Virus record (IMG/VR): IMGVR_UViG_3300012929_000026
Span: 1-49,611 of that record
DNA length: 49,611 nt
Direction: 5' to 3' (one strand)
Source of the DNA: a virus
The stretch's first letter is position 1. Every line of letters begins with the position of its first letter. The notes under the pieces are model-generated. The model ran no database searches. It saw only the letters and a list, made by a program, of their open reading frames with translations, and was not told where the DNA came from. The position numbers and the translations under genes are program-made. Of the stretch, positions 22,003 to 29,249 are shown piece after piece.

Positions 22003-22244
22003 TTACCATCGTCCATTCAAAGACTGCTCACTACGTAGTTAGGGAGGAGATACCAAGTACGAAGGTATCCCCGACCGACTTCTTCTATGCGTTGGGAGAG
22101 CTTCCTCCCAACCATCCGCTTCCTGTGCCAGTCAAATACACACATCCTACTTCCTTCATTGTGTGGTATGCGTTGGCACTGATGAAAGACATCATGAGAT
22201 CTTGGATTAAAGGAGGACTAGATGCAGATACGTCCAGTAGTTAA
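21999..22244 (+). CDS. Unknown protein (81 aa)
   Basis: 81 residues: MITIVHSKTAHYVVREEIP, then SPTDFFYALGELPPNHPLPV, a possible weak hydrophobic stretch (SFIVWYALALMKDIM) and SWIKGGLDADTSSS. Overlaps the upstream stop by four bases and the downstream gene by 23. Function unknown. Confidence 0.6.
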   Translation: MITIVHSKTAHYVVREEIPSTKVSPTDFFYALGELPPNHPLPVPVKYTHPTSFIVWYALALMKDIMRSWIKGGLDADTSSS

Positions 22245-22434
22245 GTGTCGGCTGTTGGAACTGTTACGACATCCCGGCAACAAGTACACCGCCATCATCG
22301 ATCGGCTGTCAGTTCACCCCATCTTAGGGGAACCAAACGAATTGATGTCCCATACGTCGGAAGTTCACCTGATCATGTTCGACATCAAGATCATGGTCAC
22401 CCGCAACACGATCTATGATTTCTCGGAGGACTAG
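22222..22434 (+). CDS. Unknown protein (70 aa)
   Basis: 70 residues, strong ribosome site AAAGGAGGACTAG before ATG 22222. Contains CRLLELLRHPGNKYTAIIDRL, HPILGEPNEL and HTSEVHLIMFDIKIMVTRN. Mixed alpha/beta. Followed directly by TAG-ATG of the next gene. Function unknown. Confidence 0.6.
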   Translation: MQIRPVVKCRLLELLRHPGNKYTAIIDRLSVHPILGEPNELMSHTSEVHLIMFDIKIMVTRNTIYDFSED

Positions 22435-22602
22435 ATGACTAATCAGGAAATGCTGGAGCTGGCTGACCTGATTGAAAGGTCACAAGGGTTGATTTGCACA
22501 GTCCGCAATGGAAGGATTGTGCACCTTAAAGCGAGTCAAATAAACTTCATCATCACCGCTCTTCGCCAAGCCGCCGCCTCGAATCAAACGAAGGAGGATT
22601 AG
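22435..22602 (+). CDS. Unknown small helical protein (55 aa)
   Basis: 55 residues: MTNQEMLELADLIERSQGL, TVRNGRIVHLKASQINFII and a helical tail ending QTKED. Its ATG immediately follows the TAG of the gene before and its own end carries the ribosome site (AAGGAGG) of the next gene. Function unknown. Confidence 0.6.
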   Translation: MTNQEMLELADLIERSQGLICTVRNGRIVHLKASQINFIITALRQAAASNQTKED

Positions 22603-22785
22603 ATGCCAAAGTATATTCTAGAAGTATACGAGCGCCGCAGTCAACTCCCAGAAGAGTATCGCTGGACCAGTCATCACTGTGATGGCATCTACGACGATGC
22701 CATCAAACTGAACATGGCTATTCTTGAGGCGTTGGCAGACCCTGTCGTCCAATACGTCAAGGTCAGGATAGAGGAGGATGACTGA
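22603..22785 (+). CDS. Unknown protein (60 aa)
   Basis: 60 residues: MPKYILEVYERRSQLPEEYR, TSHHCDGIYDDAIKLNMAIL and VQYVKVRIEEDD. A beta-alpha-beta layout. Ribosome site GAAGGAGGATTAG. Its stop overlaps the NYN gene start (TGATG), so the two may be co-translated. Confidence 0.6.
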   Translation: MPKYILEVYERRSQLPEEYRWTSHHCDGIYDDAIKLNMAILEALADPVVQYVKVRIEEDD

Positions 22786-23354
22786 TGTGGAGTAACAGAC
22801 CATCGGCGGAGGTTACAGCCCTGCTAATCGACGGGGCTAACTGTTATGAGTCCAGCAAGAAGCTGGGCTTTCAAGTCGACTATGCGAAGATACTGAAGTA
22901 CTTCCGCCCTCAACAGGCGATGTACTTCACTGCTCTACCTGAATCAGATCCCGTCAACAATCCTAACGGGTTGTTTAAGATGATCGACTACATTGTCTAT
23001 AACGGGTACACGTTGATTACCAAACCAACGAAGACATTCGTCAACGACGGGGTCGAAGTGATGAAGGGTAACATGGATGTTGAGATCGCCGTCCATGTAA
23101 TCAAGGCCGCCAGATGGGCCAACCATATCGTGTTGTTTACTGGTGACGGTGACTTCAGAATGGCAGTCGAAGATGTTCAGCAACAAGGGACACGGGTCAC
23201 TGTCGTGTCTGCTCTCAAGACCAATCCACCGATGGTGGCAGACGAACTGAGACGTCAGGCTAATGTCTTCATCGATATGGGTAACCCTGAGTTCAGGAAA
23301 CAGATCGAATGGGACAGAGATAAGGCAAGGCGTACATTCTTGGAGGGATCATGA
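22785..23354 (+). CDS. NYN-domain (PIN-like) RNase candidate
   Basis: 189 residues with the NYN/LabA-type (DUF88) layout: strand ending in catalytic Asp LLIDGANCY (D16), a helix, a central acidic residue in KGNMDVEIAVHVI (D98), and the final FTGDGDFRMAV (D121 and D123) next to a helix. These acidic residues form the metal site of PIN-like nucleases. NYN proteins degrade or process RNA. A phage copy in an early operon could act on host RNA or phage transcripts, or against defence RNAs; that is inference. C-terminal helix with RRTFLEGS completes the family-typical length. Confidence 0.8.
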   Translation: MWSNRPSAEVTALLIDGANCYESSKKLGFQVDYAKILKYFRPQQAMYFTALPESDPVNNPNGLFKMIDYIVYNGYTLITKPTKTFVNDGVEVMKGNMDVEIAVHVIKAARWANHIVLFTGDGDFRMAVEDVQQQGTRVTVVSALKTNPPMVADELRRQANVFIDMGNPEFRKQIEWDRDKARRTFLEGS

Positions 23355-23500
23355 TGTGTAGGCGTCTCTTAATATGGACAGAAAGGAACAAGGTACCTAA
23401 AGTCTTCGACGACTGGTACGACGTAGTTGACTGGATTAAGCAAGAGAACTTAGCCGGTCGGTCGGTGACCATCATCAGATGGGAATACGTAGACCCATAG
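23351..23500 (+). CDS. Unknown small protein (49 aa)
   Basis: 49 residues: MMCRRLLIWTERNKVPKVFD, DWYDVVDWIKQENLAGRSV and TIIRWEYVDP. Overlaps the NYN stop (ATGA). Rich in Trp and Arg. The layout (strand, helix, strand) resembles other tiny early proteins of this phage. Function unknown. Confidence 0.55.
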   Translation: MMCRRLLIWTERNKVPKVFDDWYDVVDWIKQENLAGRSVTIIRWEYVDP

Positions 23501-23509
23501 GAGGAGAGA

Positions 23510-24049
23510 ATGAAGTATCTAATCATCGCATGCGTAGTGATTTCGAGCTTAAACCTATCACACCGGCCGGCAGGAGCCAACCATGGACCGACTAAACACA
23601 ATATTGTACGTAGCTATGATTCTGGTAGATGGATTGATAGTCCTCCTAGCGGCTATCGGTACATTGCTTATAATCTGGAGCGTGAAGACTTTCAGACGCC
23701 GAAGAGGCCCATTCCCTACGCGGAGATTTGGGATAACCCGCTCAACCAAACCGCCCAACAATACGTAGCTATTCTATCTATGTTCGAGGGAAAGCCTCTC
23801 CCCGAAGAGATATTTCGGTGGGTTAGGATGAGGCAAGAAGAACGTTTCACTGAGACGATTCGGCAGGGTATATTGGCCGGCAGGTACTCTCCGAAGCGTC
23901 TAGAAGAAAAAGACGAATGGCAGTTTTTCGACATTGCTGGACTACTCCTGATCGGTCTGGGCTCGATATTGATCGCAACAGGTTACACACTCAACCGAAG
24001 GCTCAAATCTCAGCTGAGGCGTATGCTACTCGGCAGAGAGTCCAGTTGA
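23510..24049 (+). CDS. Secreted or membrane protein (179 aa) with nested frame
   Basis: 179 residues. N-terminal signal-like segment (MKYLIIACVVISSLNLSHR, hydrophobic 3-16, then AGANHG), a polar middle, and a membrane segment near 144-164 (IAGLLLIGLGSILIATGYTL) followed by a basic tail (NRRLKSQLRRML). Ribosome site GGAGGAGAG. A second frame at 23583-23768 overlaps it. A topology with both ends hydrophobic would suit an envelope-spanning protein. No family recognised. Confidence 0.55.
   Translation: MKYLIIACVVISSLNLSHRPAGANHGPTKHNIVRSYDSGRWIDSPPSGYRYIAYNLEREDFQTPKRPIPYAEIWDNPLNQTAQQYVAILSMFEGKPLPEEIFRWVRMRQEERFTETIRQGILAGRYSPKRLEEKDEWQFFDIAGLLLIGLGSILIATGYTLNRRLKSQLRRMLLGRESS
23583..23768 (+). 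CDS. Possible nested membrane protein (61 aa) in alternative frame
   Basis: Inside 23510-24049 in the +1 frame. ATG 23583 has a good ribosome site (GCAGGAGCCAACC). The product begins MDRLNTILYVAMILVDGLIV and contains a strong membrane helix (about 6-32), then a very basic stretch (KTFRRRRGPFPTRRFG). A clean helix plus ribosome site argues for translation, while the outer gene also looks coding. Nested membrane genes occur in phage lysis cassettes (embedded spanins). Confidence 0.4.
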   Translation: MDRLNTILYVAMILVDGLIVLLAAIGTLLIIWSVKTFRRRRGPFPTRRFGITRSTKPPNNT

Positions 24050-24074
24050 CACAAGGTAGTTGATCTGCTATTGT
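24046..24074 (+). promoter_or_regulatory. Sigma70-like promoter
   Basis: TTGACA at 24046-24051, 17-base spacer ending TG-C, TATTGT at 24069-24074. It overlaps the end of the upstream gene. It is nearly the same as the promoter at 20427 (both begin TTGACACAAG and continue after the -10 with AGAGA). It drives the gene starting at 24098. Confidence 0.8.
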
Positions 24075-24097
24075 AGAGACAATGGAAGGAGGACTCC

Positions 24098-24601
24098 GTG
24101 GCTAAAAGATGGATGATCCAGAAGCGCCTCAAGATGAAGCGCTATCGAGCGAAAGCTCGCGGACAGATGAAGAGGTACTCTGCCGAACGTATGTCCGGCG
24201 GTTCCAGTCCTAACCCCGAGGTTATGTCGTGGTACAAGAACTCAGCTAACAGCTTATCGAACGGGAGCATATCTCAGACAGAGCTGATGCACTACAATTC
24301 CAACATTCCTAGGAAGGAAGCGTTGGCATTGCGAGATAAGATAATCGATGCGTGTCCGGAGTGGATGTACTTTCGTCTGGTCGATGATGGTTGGCTCCGG
24401 GCACGTATGTATTTCTCACACAATCCAGAAAGGTGCTGCGTCGTAATCCTCGACAAGAGGACCTCCGTTAAACGGCGCAGCATCGTTTACAATAACCGGG
24501 ATGTTGCATATCAACGTTGGTGCGAGAGCACTATCGATTGGGTGGAACCTAGTCAATATTACCACCCAAACATCCCGGAGACATTCCCTCCCGAGAGCTA
24601 G
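24098..24601 (+). CDS. Basic protein (167 aa), unknown
   Basis: 167 residues from a GTG start (GGAAGGAGGACTCC upstream). The N-terminus is highly basic (AKRWMIQKRLKMKRYRAKAR, then GQMKRYSAERM), like a nucleic-acid or ribosome-binding tail, followed by a mixed domain with DKIIDACPEWMYFRLVDDGW, NPERCCVVILDKRTSVKRRS and IDWVEPSQYYHP. It has its own promoter and tandem terminators, so it forms a separate, probably strongly expressed unit. No family recognised. Confidence 0.65.
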   Translation: MAKRWMIQKRLKMKRYRAKARGQMKRYSAERMSGGSSPNPEVMSWYKNSANSLSNGSISQTELMHYNSNIPRKEALALRDKIIDACPEWMYFRLVDDGWLRARMYFSHNPERCCVVILDKRTSVKRRSIVYNNRDVAYQRWCESTIDWVEPSQYYHPNIPETFPPES

Positions 24602-24620
24602 ACTTGCCCAGTCTAGTTTT
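24598..24620 (+). terminator. Rho-independent terminator 1
   Basis: Perfect 7-bp stem CTAGACT / AGTCTAG with loop TGCCC, followed by TTTT. The stem begins at the stop codon of the gene ending at 24601. Confidence 0.8.
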
Positions 24621-24623
24621 CGT

Positions 24624-24662
24624 AGCCCCGTCAGCCGTTCCCCTCGGTTGGCGGGGCTTTCC
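24624..24662 (+). terminator. Rho-independent terminator 2
   Basis: AGCCCCG / CGGGGCT outer stem with inner TCAGCC...GGTTGG pairing and a TTCCG tail. In tandem with terminator 1, three bases later. Confidence 0.8.
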
Positions 24663-24684
24663 GTTTGTTAATGGAGGATTAGTC

Positions 24685-24888
24685 ATGTCAGCAGAAAGAC
24701 CTCGTGCAGCATACTGCACTGGATGCGGCGCAACATTCAAAAAGATGCACCTTCTATTCGAACACCGCAACAAGAAGCTTTGCGGCGGACGGTATCTGTC
24801 TGAGGAAGATCGGGCAGAACTCAATCGCCTCCGGGTTAAGCGAGAGTTCGAGGAGCGGATGCTCCGGGAAGGAAGGAAGATACCATAG
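24685..24888 (+). CDS. Small zinc-finger protein (67 aa)
   Basis: 67 residues from ATG 24685 (GGAGGATTAGTC upstream). A CxxC (C11-C14) followed by H27 and C33 (YCTGCGATFKK...FEHRNKKLC) forms a CCHC-type zinc site similar to C2H2-like fingers. The C-terminal half is a long charged helix (SEEDRAELNRLRVKREFEERM). It may bind DNA or act as a transcription cofactor. It is followed by a repeated leader hairpin (24886-24900). Confidence 0.7.
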   Translation: MSAERPRAAYCTGCGATFKKMHLLFEHRNKKLCGGRYLSEEDRAELNRLRVKREFEERMLREGRKIP

Positions 24889-24900
24889 GTCATTCCGACC
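24886..24900 (+). repeat. Leader hairpin element, copy 1
   Basis: TAGGTCATTCCGACC: a GGTC/GACC stem with a 5-base loop, followed by TGATGGAGAAG and the GTG start at 24916. The same arrangement (TAGGTCATACCGACC, GGAGA, start) recurs at 31006-31020 upstream of another membrane-protein gene. Possibly a translational control element. Confidence 0.55.
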
Positions 24901-24915
24901 TGATGGAGAAGTAAA

Positions 24916-25452
24916 GTGGACCAGTATCTGAACTGGCTTTATGAGAATGCCGCAGCCGTAACGGTGAGCACAATCATCGTATTGTGTATAGCCGCAGTCT
25001 TCGGCGCAGTCGTCTGGGATCGAAGGTCCTCGATCCAGAAGTACCTAGAACATAGGAGAGAAGTGCGCATCCAAAGGGGATTGCTCATGGGCAAGAAGAA
25101 GAAGGCCGATCGCTTAGCCTACCTTAAAGGCAGGTGGGGCGATGGGATTACGGAGTTCGGCGAGAATGAATTTCTCGGAGGACGTATGACCCGTGAAGAA
25201 GTCAATTCGTTTTACCGAGCGATCGGCAAGACGCATAACATACCGGACTTAGTTCCGGTAATGACGCCGGCTCAACTTAAGTCTGCCATCAAGGGACGAC
25301 GTTCCCGTGGTGGTGGTGTTACAGCAGGACCTGCGCAGGAGAACCCTGCATGGGGTACGACCGATGACCAGCCAAAGACTGCTACGGCGAACGTCATCAA
25401 TGCGACGAAGCGTTTCGGAGAGAAAGCTCTGAAGCGTCTTAAGACCGGTTAG
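24916..25452 (+). CDS. Membrane-anchored protein (178 aa), unknown
   Basis: 178 residues, GTG start. A short N-terminus (MDQYLNWLYENAAAVTVS) leads into a membrane helix (about 15-36, TIIVLCIAAVFGAVVW), then a basic cytoplasmic-type region (DRRSSIQKYLEHRREVRIQRG) and GKKKKADRLAYLKGRWGDG. The C-terminal half is rich in Gly/Arg/Thr (IKGRRSRGGGVTAGPAQENP) and looks disordered. N-terminal single-anchor protein with a positively charged body; role unknown. Confidence 0.65.
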   Translation: MDQYLNWLYENAAAVTVSTIIVLCIAAVFGAVVWDRRSSIQKYLEHRREVRIQRGLLMGKKKKADRLAYLKGRWGDGITEFGENEFLGGRMTREEVNSFYRAIGKTHNIPDLVPVMTPAQLKSAIKGRRSRGGGVTAGPAQENPAWGTTDDQPKTATANVINATKRFGEKALKRLKTG

Positions 25453-25491
25453 TTTTCACCGCCTACGGGCAAACACAGGAAGACGTAGACC

Positions 25492-26946
25492 ATGTCAAAT
25501 CCAAACAAGACTGTCCTCATCGAACGCTTTCCGGACAAGGATGTTCCGGAAGCTTATCTTCGGAAAGTCCTGAAAGACTTCTCTAGTTGTGGCGGTTACG
25601 CCGTCCAGACAATCGAGCAAGGTGCTCCACTGCTGGTGTCAGACCGAATGGACACCGGCGCAGAACTCGAAGCTGTCCAAGCCCTGCTCAAGGGCTATGC
25701 TTCGAGCCGAGTCCTCCTCACTTTCTCCAAACTGGAGAAGGTGGAAGAAGGTTCTCTTCAGCCGTTCGACTTCCTCATGCCCGGCGACGTCACACCACTG
25801 ATGTGCTTCGGCATTGAAGGGGAGTTCCCTTCCCTCGTCGAGGCCGGCACCATCCAAGAGGTCAACTTCGCCAAGAAGGTGATCATCCCTAACTTCAATA
25901 AATTTCTCAAGCTTAGCGAGGGCGACCTCGCCAAGTTCATTGCTGAGATCAAAGACCCGACGTTCGTCGACAGCCTCATGGCCAGGATCGGTGACCGTGG
26001 TGTCTTCTGTTTCCTCCCGCCCACCGGTGATGCTATATGGTTGGGCAAGAACAAGCTTGGTTCCACATACCCGTGGGGCCAAGTCTCTATGTTCCTCGAT
26101 TACGTGGAACAACCGGTTACCCCGGCTGTTGCCGAGGCGAAGAAAGGGGGGTGGTGGAATGTAGGGCCGAAAGTCCCTGTCGCGCAGGAGAGTCCTCCTC
26201 CCTCTCCAGCGACGAAGCCACCACCCCTCGGTCTTCCTGAGCAGAAACCGGATACCAAGATTGATGCTCCTCCTGCTACGCCTACACCACAGGACACGAC
26301 AACACCGCCTGCCGGCCATTGGGAAGAACTCCCGAAAGGCTTGTCGAACAAAGACAAGAAGGCGTTCGTTCGTCGTGTTACTGGGTGTGGGAACAATCTT
26401 CCCGACGGCTACGATCAACCCGGTTGGAAGTATTGGGTCGTTGATTACCCTGCCAAGGCCAAGACGCTCGAAGCTCTCAAGAACAAGCTGGAACAGGAAG
26501 GTCCAAAGGATATGCGATCGTCAGTACCACCGAAGATCGTCACGCCAGACGTCGTCGGCGAGGTCAACTCGATGGTTCTGTCAGCCGACGAAGCGACAGC
26601 GGCGGAGACTACCATCGTCAAGATACTGGATAGGCAGGGAAAGGAAATCCCAAACCCTCTCGAAATCCAGAAGATGGAGCAGAAATATCCTACGTTTACG
26701 AAACGGTTCGGCGTCACGTCCGAGCAGATCGATACTTGGTTGCCTGCCGATGTCGAGGCATTCGCCAAGGCACACGGCAAAGCATTCTTTCATCTCTTCC
26801 TCGAAACCCGGCGCGAAAAGATCGAGAGCAAGTCAGCTCTTGCCATGCTGTCCGGGAAACATGTCTCCACTGATGCTCCCACCATTGCGAAGGAAGAGCC
26901 TCAGCCCAAGGTCGCCAACAGCGGCTGGAGTACCTGGGGTAAGTAG
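25492..26946 (+). CDS. Phage protein with possible glutamine-amidotransferase-like N-terminal domain (484 aa)
   Basis: 484 residues. Residues about 1-210 look like a compact alpha/beta domain. Landmarks (SSRVLLTFSKLEK, LMCFGIEGEFPS, ARIGDRGVFCFLPPTGDAIW) align loosely with class II glutamine-amidotransferase (Ntn) folds such as HhRHaT...FAHNG...IGDRG, with C33 (SCGGYAV) as the nearest cysteine candidate; catalytic residues are not clearly conserved. A Pro/Thr-rich linker (about 225-285) joins a C-terminal region with a helix-rich domain (about 290-450). It is followed by a GGCT-like gene, a pairing known for phage amidoligase-type clusters, but no amidoligase is seen here. Function unproven. 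Confidence 0.45.
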   Translation: MSNPNKTVLIERFPDKDVPEAYLRKVLKDFSSCGGYAVQTIEQGAPLLVSDRMDTGAELEAVQALLKGYASSRVLLTFSKLEKVEEGSLQPFDFLMPGDVTPLMCFGIEGEFPSLVEAGTIQEVNFAKKVIIPNFNKFLKLSEGDLAKFIAEIKDPTFVDSLMARIGDRGVFCFLPPTGDAIWLGKNKLGSTYPWGQVSMFLDYVEQPVTPAVAEAKKGGWWNVGPKVPVAQESPPPSPATKPPPLGLPEQKPDTKIDAPPATPTPQDTTTPPAGHWEELPKGLSNKDKKAFVRRVTGCGNNLPDGYDQPGWKYWVVDYPAKAKTLEALKNKLEQEGPKDMRSSVPPKIVTPDVVGEVNSMVLSADEATAAETTIVKILDRQGKEIPNPLEIQKMEQKYPTFTKRFGVTSEQIDTWLPADVEAFAKAHGKAFFHLFLETRREKIESKSALAMLSGKHVSTDAPTIAKEEPQPKVANSGWSTWGK

Positions 26947-26978
26947 ATTAGCTAGGGACTGCTCTCACTAGCTAGTGG

Positions 26979-27022
26979 GCCCGCCGGGTAAACCCCCCTT
27001 ATCACAGTCCCGGCGGGCTTCC
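26979..27022 (+). terminator. GC-rich terminator hairpin
   Basis: Ten-bp perfect stem GCCCGCCGGG / CCCGGCGGGC around a 20-base loop, then TTCCCTT. Strong stem with an imperfect U-tract. It separates the 484-residue gene from the GGCT-like gene. Confidence 0.75.
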
Positions 27023-27040
27023 CTTCCTCAGGAGGAGATC

Positions 27041-27736
27041 ATGAAAGCACTTCAGGCACTTAACTATCCGCCTCCGGCCATGCGGATGTACATGGATCAT
27101 AACGTCCGTCATACTCCTGATGCAGCCAAGCTATTCGAGTACAAGCGTTTGCTTCTATTCGTGTGTGATGGCCATCAAAGCAAGCACGAGAACTTCCCCA
27201 GTCTCGTCAAGTATGGCCCTACCCTGATGGACGGGTATAGCAATTACCCCACGGTATTCACCATGCAGGGATTCAACCTATTCTACAATACTCCGACGAA
27301 GACAGTCGTCCCTCTCCATGCGGAGAAAGATTCGTTCTTTCCGTGTGCTAAGATTAAGGGACAACTCCATTTAGTCAGACCTGAGGTATTGGTTTCCCTT
27401 GACATTAAGTACGGTAATGGCGTACAATTCAAACGTCGGAGGGTGAAGCTTCTGCTCCCCTATCGAAAGAAAGCTCGTGGTCCGTGGAAGACGCTGGGTG
27501 GAAAACCTCTGCCTCGTGCCCTCCAAGGATGGCGAGGAAAAGAAAGCGTAGAGAGACTTCACATCGTCGAAGCTTATATGTACGTAGGTCGTCAGACTTA
27601 CTGGGACAGATCCCTCGATGGAGGGTACTCTACTCTTCAGTGTCCTATTCAATTTCCAAACATAGAGAAGAATTGGCTACCACGTTATTATGAGTATACT
27701 AGAACATTCGAAGAAGCTCAACGAGATAATCGTTGA
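27041..27736 (+). CDS. GGCT-like (gamma-glutamylcyclotransferase fold) protein
   Basis: 231 residues from ATG 27041 (GGAGGAGATC upstream). It contains VCDGHQSKHENFPSLVKYG, TKTVVPLHAEKDSFFPCAKI, KGQLHLVRPEVLVSLDIKYGNGVQFKRRRVKLLLPYR (described in parts) and HIVEAYMYVG, a pattern seen in phage proteins annotated as GGCT/AIG2-like: a barrel with a short G-x-L/Y motif and a final strand pair. The usual catalytic Glu of GGCT (inside ...E-x-Y) is plausible but not verified. It would hydrolyse or cyclise gamma-glutamyl groups. Overlaps the primase-helicase gene by 47 bases. Confidence 0.55.
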   Translation: MKALQALNYPPPAMRMYMDHNVRHTPDAAKLFEYKRLLLFVCDGHQSKHENFPSLVKYGPTLMDGYSNYPTVFTMQGFNLFYNTPTKTVVPLHAEKDSFFPCAKIKGQLHLVRPEVLVSLDIKYGNGVQFKRRRVKLLLPYRKKARGPWKTLGGKPLPRALQGWRGKESVERLHIVEAYMYVGRQTYWDRSLDGGYSTLQCPIQFPNIEKNWLPRYYEYTRTFEEAQRDNR

Positions 27737-29249
27737 GCAGCATATTCCTTGCGATGACTGTGGTTCCTCCGACGCTCGGTGTGTATACGCCGACGGCCAC
27801 AGTCATTGCTATTCATGTAATACACACATCCCCGGCAAGAGGGAGAAGGAAGAATACTTGAGTACCGAATTTACTTATGAGTATATACCATATCGTGGGA
27901 TTGAGAAAGAGACATTTCGATTTTATGATACAAAGACAAAGATAGACAGCGAAGGTAAACCTATTGCTATCGGCTTCCCGTATCCTAACGGATCGATGAA
28001 AGTCCGGACATTACCTAAAGGCTTCCATACCATAGGCGATATAGCAAAAGGAGGTTTATATGGCCGAGACAAGTTCCCCGGTGGATCAAATATTATCATC
28101 ACGGAAGGGGAGATCGATGCTCTCTCGCTTTATCAGGTCCTGCGTATTCCTTGTGTCAGTATCAGGAGTAGCAGTACTGGGAAGCTGGACGCTGCAATCG
28201 ATCGATCCTGGCTTAACTCATTCGAACGCATTTACCTTGCATTTGACGGAGATGGGCCGGGGAGGGAAGCGGCTGCTGAAGTCGCAAGTCTCTTCGATTA
28301 CAACAAGATATACCAGCTCAAGTTCCCCGGCGGTCTCCGAAAAGACGCCAACGACTATCTCCGAGCCGGAGAAGGAGAAGAACTAGCCCGTCTATTCAGG
28401 ACTGCCAAGAGGTATACGCCCGAACAGATCGTATCCTCTTGGCATGACTTTAAAAAGATACTGTCCGAAGTACCTAAGCATGGTACGCCATACCCATTTC
28501 CCACATTGAACTACATGACTTATGGCATTCGGACCGGTGAGTCCGTGTTAGTGACGTCTCAAGAAGGCGTCGGGAAAACGGAGTTTCTCCATGCGATCGA
28601 ACATTATCTACTCACCAATACAAGCGATGCGATCGGTGCTATCTACCTCGAAGAAGGTAAGAAGCGGCACCTCCAAGCTCTGGCTGGAATACATCTCCAA
28701 CGACCGATCCATCTACCAGACTGCAGTGTTACCGACGCTGAAGCGTACGCTGCTGTACAAGCCGTTGTACAAGAAGATGAGCGTCTACACATATATAGCC
28801 ATTTTGGTTCTGACGATCCAGAGACTATTCTGGATGCAATTCGGTTTCTCGTTTCTGCGCGTGGTTGTCGCTATATCCTTCTTGACCACATTACTATGGT
28901 TGTGTCCGGTCTCGGAGGCGACAACGAAAGACGAGCACTAGACTATCTCTCGACCAGACTAGAGATGATGGTTAAAGAACTAGACTTCGCGTTGATCATT
29001 GTCAGTCACGTCAATGACGATGGATTAACGCGAGGATCTAGGAACATTTCGAAGATTGCGGATATTCGGATCGATCTTACACGCGATATAAAATCCGCAG
29101 ACCCTATCATAAGGCGCACAATGCATGTCATGGTAGGGAAAAATCGGTTTTCTGGAAGGACTGGTCCGGCTGGTGACCTCCTCTTCGACCCCCAAACATA
29201 CACGCTGTCCGAAGATTACGGATTTGCAGAAATAATGAAAGCTAATTAA
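27690..29249 (+). CDS. Primase-helicase (T7 gp4-like)
   Basis: 519 residues. Zinc-binding primase domain: C21, C24, C40 and C43 (PCDDCGSSDARCVYADGHSHCYSC in parts). TOPRIM-type primase core: TEGEIDALS (near 137) and FDGDGPGREAA (near 183). RecA-like DnaB/gp4 helicase: Walker A SQEGVGKTEF (near 289), Walker B/DH region YILLDHITMVVSG (near 395), and a C-terminal motif near VGKNRFSGRTG. It unwinds DNA and makes primers at the fork. Typical length is 566 for T7 gp4A. Start at 27690 overlaps the previous gene; no better ATG with the zinc motif intact exists. Confidence 0.9.
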   Translation: MSILEHSKKLNEIIVEQHIPCDDCGSSDARCVYADGHSHCYSCNTHIPGKREKEEYLSTEFTYEYIPYRGIEKETFRFYDTKTKIDSEGKPIAIGFPYPNGSMKVRTLPKGFHTIGDIAKGGLYGRDKFPGGSNIIITEGEIDALSLYQVLRIPCVSIRSSSTGKLDAAIDRSWLNSFERIYLAFDGDGPGREAAAEVASLFDYNKIYQLKFPGGLRKDANDYLRAGEGEELARLFRTAKRYTPEQIVSSWHDFKKILSEVPKHGTPYPFPTLNYMTYGIRTGESVLVTSQEGVGKTEFLHAIEHYLLTNTSDAIGAIYLEEGKKRHLQALAGIHLQRPIHLPDCSVTDAEAYAAVQAVVQEDERLHIYSHFGSDDPETILDAIRFLVSARGCRYILLDHITMVVSGLGGDNERRALDYLSTRLEMMVKELDFALIIVSHVNDDGLTRGSRNISKIADIRIDLTRDIKSADPIIRRTMHVMVGKNRFSGRTGPAGDLLFDPQTYTLSEDYGFAEIMKAN

